Source of the DNA: an uncultured Bacteroidales bacterium
GTDB lineage: Bacteria > Bacteroidota > Bacteroidia > Bacteroidales > UBA932
DNA: 64,000 bases
Assembly: GCA_944323825.1 (NCBI GenBank)
Contig: CALUTY010000008.1
Coordinates: 62,001 to 126,000, forward strand
Direction: 5' to 3'
This document shows, piece after piece, positions 8,094 through 14,152 of the stretch (the first letter of the stretch is position 1; every line of letters begins with the position of its first letter). The notes beneath the pieces are model-generated. The model was not told the origin of the DNA. It saw nothing but the letters and a program-made list of their open reading frames with translations, and did not search any database. A program made the position numbers and the translations under genes.

Positions 8094-8903
8094 AGCATTC
8101 CATGCAACTGGCTGCTCATTTTCGGTCTTGACATGGGCATTGCGGGTGCAGCGGCGGCATCGTCATTTGCCGAACTTTGTTCATTGGCAGTCCTGGCCAT
8201 TCATGTTTTGAGGACAACGGACAAGGGATTTTATGGCATGCGCCCATGTTTTGACAAAGACATTTTGCGGGATGTGTGCAGGGTGTCCGTATGGAGCATG
8301 TTTCATCAGTTTATCGGCGTGGCATCGTGGATGGCATTCTTTGTGGCAGTCGAGCATTTGGGCGAGACCGAATTGGCTGCGACGAACATAATCCGCAGTG
8401 TATCAACGCTATTCTTCGTCATTGTCAACTCGTTTGCAGCGACGACGGGCTCGCTTGTAAGCAACCTGATTGGAGCAGGCGAAAGCAAGAATGTGTTTCC
8501 GCTTTGCGGGAAAATTATCCGTCTGGGCTATGCCATTGGTTTTCCGCTGATTGCGCTTGCGCTGATTTTCCATGACGATGTAATCGGCATATATACCGAA
8601 AATGAAACATTGGTGCAGGCGGCAGGGCTGCCTTTTGCGGTCATGCTGATGAACTATGTTTTTGCGATGCCGGGGTATGTCTATATGAACGCCGTAACGG
8701 GGACTGGGGCGACGCGGATGACATTCATTTTTCAGATGACGACAATCGTCGCCTATCAGATGTACCTATGGAGCATCAGCGGCCTAAGCGATTCTCTTGC
8801 AGCGTATTGGACAACTGAATATCTCTATGTCATCCTGCTCGGCCTGCAGTCCCTGATTTGGTTGAAATGCCGCTTCCGCAAAAATCCTTTGGCAAATTGT
8901 TGA
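8094..8903 (+). pseudogene. MATE-family efflux transporter, C-terminal part only
   Basis: The frame opens after a stop at 8091-8093 and reads NWLLIFGLDMGIAGAAAASS, a typical internal MATE segment (end of one helix, loop, start of the next), so the conserved sequence begins mid-protein. About 265 residues with six to seven helices follow, including TNIIRSVSTLFFVIVNSFAA and ASWMAFFVAVEHLGE. MATE antiporters have about 440-460 residues and 12 helices; the first 160-190 residues are missing and not found upstream. An ATG at 8133 could start a short product, but it would lack the N-lobe and should not work as a pump. Confidence 0.75.
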
Positions 8904-8975
8904 TATGAGCCATTTATGAAGCGTTTATGAGCCATTTGGGGAGATGAATGATTGGAATAGCCCCTCTATTCCAAT
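8904..8975 (+). repeat. Short direct repeat and a perfect 10-bp hairpin
   Basis: TATGAGCCATTT occurs at 8904-8915 and again at 8926-8937. Just after it, ATTGGAATAG (8951-8960) and CTATTCCAAT (8966-8975) form a perfect stem with loop CCCCT. There is no T run, so termination is uncertain. The hairpin lies 20 nt before the -33 box of the Fic promoter and could be an operator or simply the 3' end of the broken MATE transcript. Confidence 0.5.
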
Positions 8976-8994
8976 CAAAATATGACGAGAATAA

Positions 8995-9026
8995 TTTGCC
9001 CATTCGCATCATAAATCTTATTTTTG
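8995..9026 (+). promoter_or_regulatory. Promoter of the fic operon
   Basis: TTTG (8995-8998), 20 nt, TATTTTTG (9019-9026). Transcription would start near 9031, which excludes the TTG at 9024 as the start codon and supports the ATG at 9045. Confidence 0.7.
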
Positions 9027-9044
9027 CTGACAAACCGAATAAAG

Positions 9045-10202
9045 ATGAGACCGATATACATCTGGCAATACCCGGAATGGCCCACCTTTATATGGGATGA
9101 TTCCAGCCTCATTACCCTGCTTTCCGAAGTGCGCAATCTCGAAGGAAAAATCCAGGGAATAATGAGCATGTTGGGATTTGACCTGCAAAATCTGGCTGCC
9201 CTTGATGTGATGACCGAAGATGTGCTGCGCTCCAACGAAATTGAAGGCGTGATGTTGAACTCGGACAGAGTACGGTCTTCAATAGCAAGGCATTTGGGAA
9301 TCGACACCGTCGGTCTGTCTCTACCCGACCATTATACTGAAGGCGTTGTCCAAGTTATGATGGATGCCGTGCGATACTGCAGCAAGCCACTTACCGAAGA
9401 CAGACTGTCCAACTGGCATGCCGCTTTGTTCCCCACCGGACGGAGTGGCATCTACCCGATTAAAGTCGGTGCATATCGTACCGGCAGCGAACCGATGCAG
9501 ATAGTTTCCGGAGCAATGGGCAAGGAGAAAGTGCACTACGAAGCACCACCTTCTGATGCAGTTCCGGCAATGATGGACGCATTTCTGGCATGGATAAATT
9601 CCCAAAGCACAGAGATTGACCCGGTACTGAAAGCCGCAGTGGCGCATTTGTGGTTTGTAGCCATTCATCCTTTTGATGACGGAAACGGCCGTCTGACCCG
9701 CACCATAACCGACATGCTGCTGGCAAAGGCGGATAATTCTCCACTCCGCTTTTACAGCATGTCCGCAGAGATATTGCGCGAAAAGAAATCTTATTATGAT
9801 ATACTTGAACATACTACAACCGGCTCAACTGACATAACCGCATGGTTGGAATGGTTCCTGCAAACAATGAAAACTGCACTTCTCCGGGCAGAGGAAACAG
9901 TGGAGCATATCGTGCAAATGTCATCTTTTTGGGAACGGCACCGTGAAATACCGATGAATGAACGGCAAGTCAAGGTTGTAAATATGCTATGGGATGGATT
10001 CAAAGGCAAACTTACCTCATCCAAATGGGCAAAAATAACCAAAACTTCCCAAGCGACAGCCCTTCGGGACATAACAGACCTTATTGATAAGGGCGTACTG
10101 GTTGCTGCGACTGACGGCGGGCGCAGTTCCAACTATCTGCTGAAAGACAATGCCGACACATCCAAAACCTTATTATATGAACATCTGCAACAATCAGACT
10201 AA
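9045..10202 (+). CDS. Fic-domain adenylyltransferase, class II (DUF4172 N-terminus)
   Basis: 385 residues. The N-terminus (MRPIYIWQYPEWPTF) is the DUF4172 segment. Residues 63-68, SNEIEG, match the inhibitory (S/T)xxxE(G/N) motif in front of the Fic core, so this is a class II self-inhibited protein. The catalytic loop HPFDDGNGRLTR starts at H208 and is complete, so transfer of AMP (or another nucleotide part) to a target protein is expected. A C-terminal winged-helix segment (about 300-365) is typical of these stand-alone Fic proteins. The start is set by the promoter. The next gene begins inside its 3' end (ATG at 10177). The target is unknown. Confidence 0.9.
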   Translation: MRPIYIWQYPEWPTFIWDDSSLITLLSEVRNLEGKIQGIMSMLGFDLQNLAALDVMTEDVLRSNEIEGVMLNSDRVRSSIARHLGIDTVGLSLPDHYTEGVVQVMMDAVRYCSKPLTEDRLSNWHAALFPTGRSGIYPIKVGAYRTGSEPMQIVSGAMGKEKVHYEAPPSDAVPAMMDAFLAWINSQSTEIDPVLKAAVAHLWFVAIHPFDDGNGRLTRTITDMLLAKADNSPLRFYSMSAEILREKKSYYDILEHTTTGSTDITAWLEWFLQTMKTALLRAEETVEHIVQMSSFWERHREIPMNERQVKVVNMLWDGFKGKLTSSKWAKITKTSQATALRDITDLIDKGVLVAATDGGRSSNYLLKDNADTSKTLLYEHLQQSD

Positions 10203-10632
10203 TCCGCAGGACACACATGACGACAGGCAATTTCTCATAAAGCAGGCAGAACGGATGCTTGACCAATGCGGTTATGTGGTCCTCAGCACGGTCAACGAAT
10301 ACGGTTTTCCGCGTCCGGTGGCAATAGACGTGCTCCGCCATGACGGCATTTCCGTGCTATGGATGACGACTTACCTTTCTTCCGAAAAAATAATGCACAT
10401 AAGAAAAAATCCAAAAGCGGGAATATGCTATGTCCATAACGACAACAGCGTGACTATGACAGGCATCGTGAAAATACTTACAGACAAGGATATTCGCCAC
10501 GACTTGTGGAAGGACTTTATGGTGCATTATTTCCCGAAGGGGCCCGATGACCCGGATTATTGCATTCTTCGCTTTGAATCGAAGGAAGCCACTTTATGGA
10601 TTGACCGCCGACTTGAACGCATCACATTATGA
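10177..10632 (+). CDS. Pyridoxamine 5'-phosphate oxidase-like flavin-binding protein
   Basis: 151 residues of the split-barrel PNPOx-like fold: YVVLSTVNEYGFPRPVAIDV at the N-terminus, a YLSSEKIMHIRKNPKAGICY block, and an acidic-aromatic end typical of general-stress or FMN-binding members. Such proteins bind FMN or F420 and often lack PNP oxidase activity; the substrate is not clear. The ATG at 10177 lies inside the fic 3' end, and its stop codon overlaps the next gene (ATGA, 10629-10632), so fic, this gene and the next form an operon. An upstream ATG at 10150 is possible but extends the N-terminus with unrelated sequence. Confidence 0.75.
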   Translation: MNICNNQTNPQDTHDDRQFLIKQAERMLDQCGYVVLSTVNEYGFPRPVAIDVLRHDGISVLWMTTYLSSEKIMHIRKNPKAGICYVHNDNSVTMTGIVKILTDKDIRHDLWKDFMVHYFPKGPDDPDYCILRFESKEATLWIDRRLERITL

Positions 10633-11033
10633 ACATCCTGAAATCTGTCCTGATATGGCTGTGCTTCATCCCTGTCGCAATCCTCAACGGAGGGCTGCGG
10701 GAACATGTGCTGGACAAGGTGTTAGGTGAAAAATGGGCTTTGCCCGTGAGCGGAATCGTGCTGAGCATTTGCATTTTTCTGATTTCATGGCTGCTTTTGC
10801 CCCGAATCGGACGGATTTCGGCGAAAAATTGCATCATAATAGGGTTGCTGTGGACTTTTTTAACCATGCTTTTTGAATTTGCATCCGGGCTTGCAGGCGG
10901 CAGCACATTGAGGGAACTCGTCGCAGCATACAATCCCATGACCGGCAACCTGTGGCTGCTCGTCCTCGTCACAACTCTCCTTTCGCCTGCGGCAGTACGT
11001 AAAATCACCACTGGCAAACAAGACAAACGATAA
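10629..11033 (+). CDS. Small four-helix membrane protein, function unknown
   Basis: 134 residues with four hydrophobic segments (about 5-22, 37-57, 66-90 and 104-122), joined to the previous gene by an ATGA overlap. The loop after the first helix reads NGGLREHVL and the end NPMTGNLWLLVLVTTL. Homologues are, from memory, scattered uncharacterised bacterial membrane proteins; I cannot name a family. The overlap and the intact frame argue for a real gene of the fic operon. Confidence 0.6.
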   Translation: MNILKSVLIWLCFIPVAILNGGLREHVLDKVLGEKWALPVSGIVLSICIFLISWLLLPRIGRISAKNCIIIGLLWTFLTMLFEFASGLAGGSTLRELVAAYNPMTGNLWLLVLVTTLLSPAAVRKITTGKQDKR

Positions 11034-11034
11034 C

Positions 11035-11326
11035 ATGGAACTTTCAGAATGGTTCAGGGGATTTGAAAATGGAATTGCCCGGCGTAAAATCCGAAATCAT
11101 CGAAAAAGGCTTCGCATGGCATCTGTATTTCATGGAATGCACCTGCCCGCTCCACCATAAAGGCTATGTGTCAACGCCTCTGCTCTGCGAATGCTCCCCG
11201 CAGAGCATCCTTCATGTCCTGCACTCCCTGTGGCACGACAAAGCTTTCAGCGTAACAATCTGCGAATCCATCCTCCGCGGCAGCAAGCACTGCAAGATGC
11301 GGATTTCAGTACTCCATAACGGATGA
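11035..11326 (+). pseudogene. Broken gene with a Cys-rich C-terminal end (DUF6144-like)
   Basis: An ATG at 11035, 1 nt after the previous stop codon, opens MELSEWFRGFENGIARRK and then goes out of frame. A second frame (11063-11326) carries the remainder: GFAWHLYFMECTCPLHHKG, TPLLCECSPQS, and an end reading SILRGSKHCKMRISVL. The pattern of paired Cys followed by G-x-x-x-C is what I remember from DUF6144 / 2-amino-thiazoline-carboxylate-hydrolase-like proteins of about 150-200 residues. The natural N-terminus and the Cys-rich end are therefore in different frames with the middle missing. The family assignment is weak; the frame break is clear only if the two ends belong together. Confidence 0.45.
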
Positions 11327-11357
11327 CCGGGATAATGGACCAACCATTCTGGACTGC

Positions 11358-11389
11358 TTTGTATTTATCTGAATTTATGTCTATTTTTG
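11358..11389 (+). promoter_or_regulatory. Promoter upstream of the 11458 gene
   Basis: TTTG (11358-11361), 20 nt, TATTTTTG (11382-11389). Transcription would start near 11394, before the hairpin at 11406-11430. Confidence 0.6.
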
Positions 11390-11405
11390 TTTATAGATAA
11401 ATAAT

Positions 11406-11430
11406 GGGCATATTGCCCTTTTTATTTTTT
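11406..11430 (+). terminator. Small terminator-like hairpin between promoter and gene
   Basis: GGGCA-TAT-TGCCC followed by TTTTTATTTTTT. The stem is only 5 bp but the U-rich tail is long. It lies 16 nt after the -7 box and 27 nt before the start codon, so it is either a leader attenuator or the end of the fic operon transcript. Confidence 0.45.
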
Positions 11431-11457
11431 ACAATATAATAAAAATCAAAACTTATC

Positions 11458-11922
11458 ATGAACAGAGGTCTTGTCTTTTTTCTCGGAATAATCACCGGTG
11501 TCCTCCTAACTATCGCCGCCACTTTTATCATCAACAAGTCATCTTCAGCGTCCGATATTACAATGTTCAATGAACGCGGAAAAATGATGGATGCGACATC
11601 ATATACAATCATTCAAACCATAGACAACAATCATGGATTGGCAGTAGGAGATTTCCTTGATCTGCTAAACCCGGTTCTTGTACTTGGAAACAAAGATTCG
11701 CATTTCTATGATGGAATGGAAGTGAAAGCCGGCTCCAACTCCCGATTCTATCAAGTTGGCACATACCGATATATGACAAAAGACGAGATATGGAAAACCG
11801 TCCCTGTAGTCGCTCTTATGCGGAGAGAGAGGGATTCGAACCCCCGGACCCGTGAAGGTCAACAGTTTTCAAGACTGCCGCAATCGACCACTCTGCCATC
11901 TCTCCATTATTGTCGAACTTGA
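11458..11922 (+). CDS. Single-pass membrane protein whose 3' end runs into tRNA-Ser (antisense)
   Basis: The first about 122 residues look like a normal Bacteroidota protein: one N-terminal membrane helix (RGLVFFLGIITGVLLTIAAT), then a soluble domain ending RYMTKDEIWKTVPVVAL. From 11821 on, the frame reads the tRNA-Ser gene in antisense (RRERDSNPRTREGQQFS and onward) and stops at 11920-11922. Relatives, as I remember them, end shortly after the KTVPVV segment. The last about 33 residues are therefore not native protein, and the original stop codon has been lost by deletion or junction at the tRNA 3' end. Function unknown. Confidence 0.55.
   Translation: MNRGLVFFLGIITGVLLTIAATFIINKSSSASDITMFNERGKMMDATSYTIIQTIDNNHGLAVGDFLDLLNPVLVLGNKDSHFYDGMEVKAGSNSRFYQVGTYRYMTKDEIWKTVPVVALMRRERDSNPRTREGQQFSRLPQSTTLPSLHYCRT
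11821..11905 (-). tRNA. tRNA-Ser (anticodon UGA)
   Basis: 85-nt class II tRNA on the minus strand. Acceptor GGAGAGA/TCTCTCC, D arm starting TGGCAGAGTGGTCGATTGC, anticodon stem GCAGT/ACTGT with loop CTTGAAA (anticodon TGA), long variable arm, T arm with TTCGAAT, discriminator G, CCA not encoded. It has its own two-box promoter at 11954-11984. Its 3' end abuts the native end of the 11458 gene. Confidence 0.95.
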
Positions 11923-11947
11923 CTCAAGAAATGCAGGATTTCTTGAG
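11923..11947 (-). other. Perfect hairpin in the tRNA-Ser 5' leader
   Basis: CTCAAGAAAT and ATTTCTTGAG form a perfect 10-bp stem around a 5-nt loop, between the promoter's -7 box and the tRNA 5' end (11905). There is no U run, so it is more likely a processing or leader structure than a terminator. Confidence 0.55.
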
Positions 11948-11953
11948 GGAGTG

Positions 11954-11984
11954 CAAAGGTAGCAAAAAATTTGCAAATGACAAA
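11954..11984 (-). promoter_or_regulatory. Promoter of tRNA-Ser
   Basis: On the minus strand TTTG (11984-11981), 19 nt, TACCTTTG (11961-11954). The -7 octamer is identical to that of the tRNA-Glu and ruvX promoters. Confidence 0.75.
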
Positions 11985-12074
11985 TATTTTTGATGATCAG
12001 GGGCAAAAAATTACAGTAATGGGGAATCATTCTCAGAAAGTGTAGATAAAGGGTTTACAGTATCTAATTTTTCT

Positions 12075-12082
12075 TATATTTG
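12075..12082 (+). promoter_or_regulatory. -7 box for the 12140 outer-membrane protein gene
   Basis: TATATTTG, 57 nt before the start codon. The best -33 candidate is TTTA at 12054-12057 with a 17-nt spacer, so the match is incomplete. Confidence 0.45.
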
Positions 12083-12139
12083 TAAAGCTATTCAGTCAGG
12101 GAAATTTGGAAACAGATTATAACTGAAAAACAAAGTGTT

Positions 12140-12796
12140 ATGAAAAAATTGATGTTTTCGGCAGCTTTGATGGCTGCCACTGCCTTCTCATTGTCGGCAC
12201 AGGAAAAAGGGGATTTCACTGTAGGTGGCATGATTGGAGTACAGGGAGGATCAAATTCTGTCTCTGTCACTTACCAGAACCAGACCCAATCAGAAAGCAC
12301 GCCGGCATCAACGTCACTCAGTTTCAGCCCTCAGTTCAGCTGGTTTGTAATCGACAATCTTGAACTCTCTGCCGGACTTGAATACAGCATGCAAAAAGAC
12401 TATGCCGGAACAAATACGAATGACAAAAACTATTTTGACTTTCTCCACCTGGCAATGTTTACGGTAGGGGCAAATTATTATGTTCCGATTGTAAAAGACA
12501 AATTCTTCTACACCCCGGGTGTGCAGTTCGGATTTGGCGGAGGTTCCTACAATTCCGACAATGGAGCAGGGATAAAGACCAAACTCAAGATTCCTTTTGC
12601 ATTCGGATTCTCGGCAGACCTCGGCAAATTCGAGTTCAAGCCTCTGGATTTTCTCGGAATTTCTTTCAACATTCTTGACTTCAATGTTGTTTACACATCG
12701 ATAAATACGGGTGTGAATGAGGTGAAGACCCATTCGACCAGCTTTACAGCGGGATTCAACTACGGCATGTCGGCCGGCGTAAAATACTATTTCTAA
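12140..12796 (+). CDS. Outer-membrane beta-barrel protein (porin-like family)
   Basis: 218 residues with a clear signal peptide (MKKLMFSAALMAATAFSLSA, then Q-E-K) and a barrel-like body: GDFTVGGMIGVQGGSNSVSV at the start, FSWFVIDNLELSAGLEYSM in the middle, and a terminal strand FNYGMSAGVKYYF ending in Phe for BAM recognition. It resembles the small OmpA-barrel-like proteins common in Bacteroidota; no peptidoglycan-binding domain is present. It is a single-gene unit with a -7 box upstream and a strong bidirectional terminator downstream. The specific function is unknown. Confidence 0.75.
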   Translation: MKKLMFSAALMAATAFSLSAQEKGDFTVGGMIGVQGGSNSVSVTYQNQTQSESTPASTSLSFSPQFSWFVIDNLELSAGLEYSMQKDYAGTNTNDKNYFDFLHLAMFTVGANYYVPIVKDKFFYTPGVQFGFGGGSYNSDNGAGIKTKLKIPFAFGFSADLGKFEFKPLDFLGISFNILDFNVVYTSINTGVNEVKTHSTSFTAGFNYGMSAGVKYYF

Positions 12797-12835
12797 CCGG
12801 ACGGAGCAATCCCGAAATTCACTGACTGATATACT

Positions 12836-12886
12836 AAAGAGACAGGTGGCAGAGAAATAAAAAGATTCTCTGCCGCCTGTCTCTTT
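12836..12886. terminator. Strong bidirectional terminator
   Basis: A stem of about 20 bp with one G-U pair: AAAGAGACAGGTGGCAGAGA pairs with TTCTCTGCCGCC and then TGTCTCTTT, with an A-rich loop. Runs of T or A on both sides let it serve both the barrel gene (rightward) and lspA (leftward), which converge here. Confidence 0.85.
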
Positions 12887-12924
12887 CATAAAGTTTCCTG
12901 TTTAAAACATCCAGAAAACGACCG

Positions 12925-13533
12925 TCAATTCTTTCCCGACTTCTTTTCATCCGACGGATGGTCTTCGCGGGTAAAAAAGCGCCATTGGAAGAAGATCAGG
13001 TAAAGGGCACCGCAGGTGACGCAGCTGTCAGCAAAATTGAAGACAGGGGCGAAGAAGCGGAACGGGTTGCCGCCTATCAGCGGCATCCATTCAGGGAAGG
13101 TGGTGTCAATGATCGGGAAATAAAACATGTCAACCACACGGCCGAACATGAAAGGGGCATAGTCCCAGATCAGGCCGTAGAAGAAACAGTCTATGATATT
13201 GCCCATAGCTCCGGCCGCAATCATAGTGAGACCTACAGTGACCCCGGACGGTGTATCGGATTTCTTCAGAAGGCGGGAAATCCAGTACGCCAAAAGGCCG
13301 AAGAAGACAATCCGGAAAAGGGACAGGAGGAATTTCCCCACTGCGCCGCCGAACTTCATGCCGAACGCCATTCCTTCATTCTCAATGAAATAGATCTGGA
13401 ACCAGTCACCAAAGACATGGATGCTCTCTCCTATCGACATGTTTGTCTTCACGAGTACCTTTATGACCTGGTCAATGACCACCAGAAGGACTCCGAGAAT
13501 AATGAGTTTCTTTCCTCTTGAGATATTCATCAC
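12925..13533 (-). CDS. lspA: Lipoprotein signal peptidase (signal peptidase II)
   Basis: This integral membrane aspartyl protease removes signal peptides from diacylglyceryl-modified prolipoproteins. It has 202 residues and four membrane helices (about 9-27, 66-86, 98-118 and 164-184). The catalytic aspartates are D135 (GRVVDM) and D169 (FNFADS), with GNIIDCFFYG ahead. It is longer than E. coli LspA (164) because of an insert around 140-160 (FPEWMPLIGGNPFRF), and it has a charged cytoplasmic tail; both are usual in Bacteroidota. A second ATG three bases later (13530) is equally possible. It is the last gene of the ileS-dksA-lspA group, 138 nt after the dksA-like gene, with a likely terminator between. 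Confidence 0.95.
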   Translation of the reverse strand: MMNISRGKKLIILGVLLVVIDQVIKVLVKTNMSIGESIHVFGDWFQIYFIENEGMAFGMKFGGAVGKFLLSLFRIVFFGLLAYWISRLLKKSDTPSGVTVGLTMIAAGAMGNIIDCFFYGLIWDYAPFMFGRVVDMFYFPIIDTTFPEWMPLIGGNPFRFFAPVFNFADSCVTCGALYLIFFQWRFFTREDHPSDEKKSGKN

Positions 13534-13629
13534 TTATATGAATTTCATGTTGCCCTGAAAGGCACGATACAGAAAAAATGAGGGTGTAAAAGCATATCTT
13601 TGCCACCCCCATTCATTTCCTGCAGCCTA

Positions 13630-13667
13630 AAAAATATTCAAGGGCCTGACGGACAACATCAGGTCCT
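13630..13667 (-). terminator. Probable terminator after the dksA-like gene
   Basis: On the minus strand AGGACCTGA pairs with TCAGGCCCT (9 bp with one G-U) around a 9-nt loop, followed by a U-rich stretch ending TTTTTT. It begins 4 nt after the stop codon. Read-through into lspA may still occur. Confidence 0.5.
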
Positions 13668-13671
13668 GTCA

Positions 13672-14085
13672 TCATTTGTTCTTGTTCATCATCTCCTTTG
13701 CCTCAACGGTGAGGGTGGCATGAGGGACAAGCCTGAGCCTCTCCTTTGGAATGAGCTTGCCGGTGACGCGGCATACGCCATATGTCTTGTTCTCGATGCG
13801 GACAAGAGCAGCCTCCAGGTTCTGGATGAACTTGTACTGACGCTGGGCAAGGGCACCGGCCTCTTCCTTGGATAGGGTGGATGCGCCCTCCTCCATCACC
13901 TTGAATGTAGGGGAGGTGTCCTCAATGTCGTTGCTGGAGCCATGGGTGACGACATCCCTCAATGTCTTATATTCCTTCTTGGCCTTTTCAAGCATGTCAA
14001 GGATTATCGCCTTGAACTCCTGGAGTTCTTCATCGCTGTACCGGACCTTGAGGTCAGGTCCGTCAGTTTTCATTTCTTCTGCCAT
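13672..14085 (-). CDS. DksA/TraR-family protein without the zinc-finger cysteines
   Basis: 137 residues. A coiled-coil-like N-terminal half (MLEKAKKEYKTLRDVV, then KEEAGALAQRQYKFIQ) leads to the globular end YGVCRVTGKLIPKERL. DksA binds the RNA polymerase secondary channel and, with ppGpp, resets transcription in starvation. In E. coli DksA four Cys hold zinc; here only the first remains (CRVT in place of CxxC, later PHAT), so zinc binding is not expected. I know the same CRVTGKLIP pattern from other Bacteroidota, so this is a lineage feature. It lies between ileS and lspA on the same strand, with 67 nt after ileS's 3' neighbour boundary at 14153. Confidence 0.85.
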   Translation of the reverse strand: MAEEMKTDGPDLKVRYSDEELQEFKAIILDMLEKAKKEYKTLRDVVTHGSSNDIEDTSPTFKVMEEGASTLSKEEAGALAQRQYKFIQNLEAALVRIENKTYGVCRVTGKLIPKERLRLVPHATLTVEAKEMMNKNK

Positions 14086-14152
14086 AGTATCAGAATAATT
14101 TTAAGTTTTAATGTTCCAATAAATCAGATCCGAGGGTGAGGCTTCTCCTTTT

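Noticed and set aside
11820..11905. Peptide RRERDSNPRTREGQQFS as protein sequence
   Set aside because: It is tRNA-Ser read in antisense, a well-known false peptide.
13594..13601. TATCTTTG on the plus strand between lspA and the dksA-like gene
   Set aside because: Points into the antisense of the dksA-like gene; no -33 box at the right distance and no plus-strand gene.
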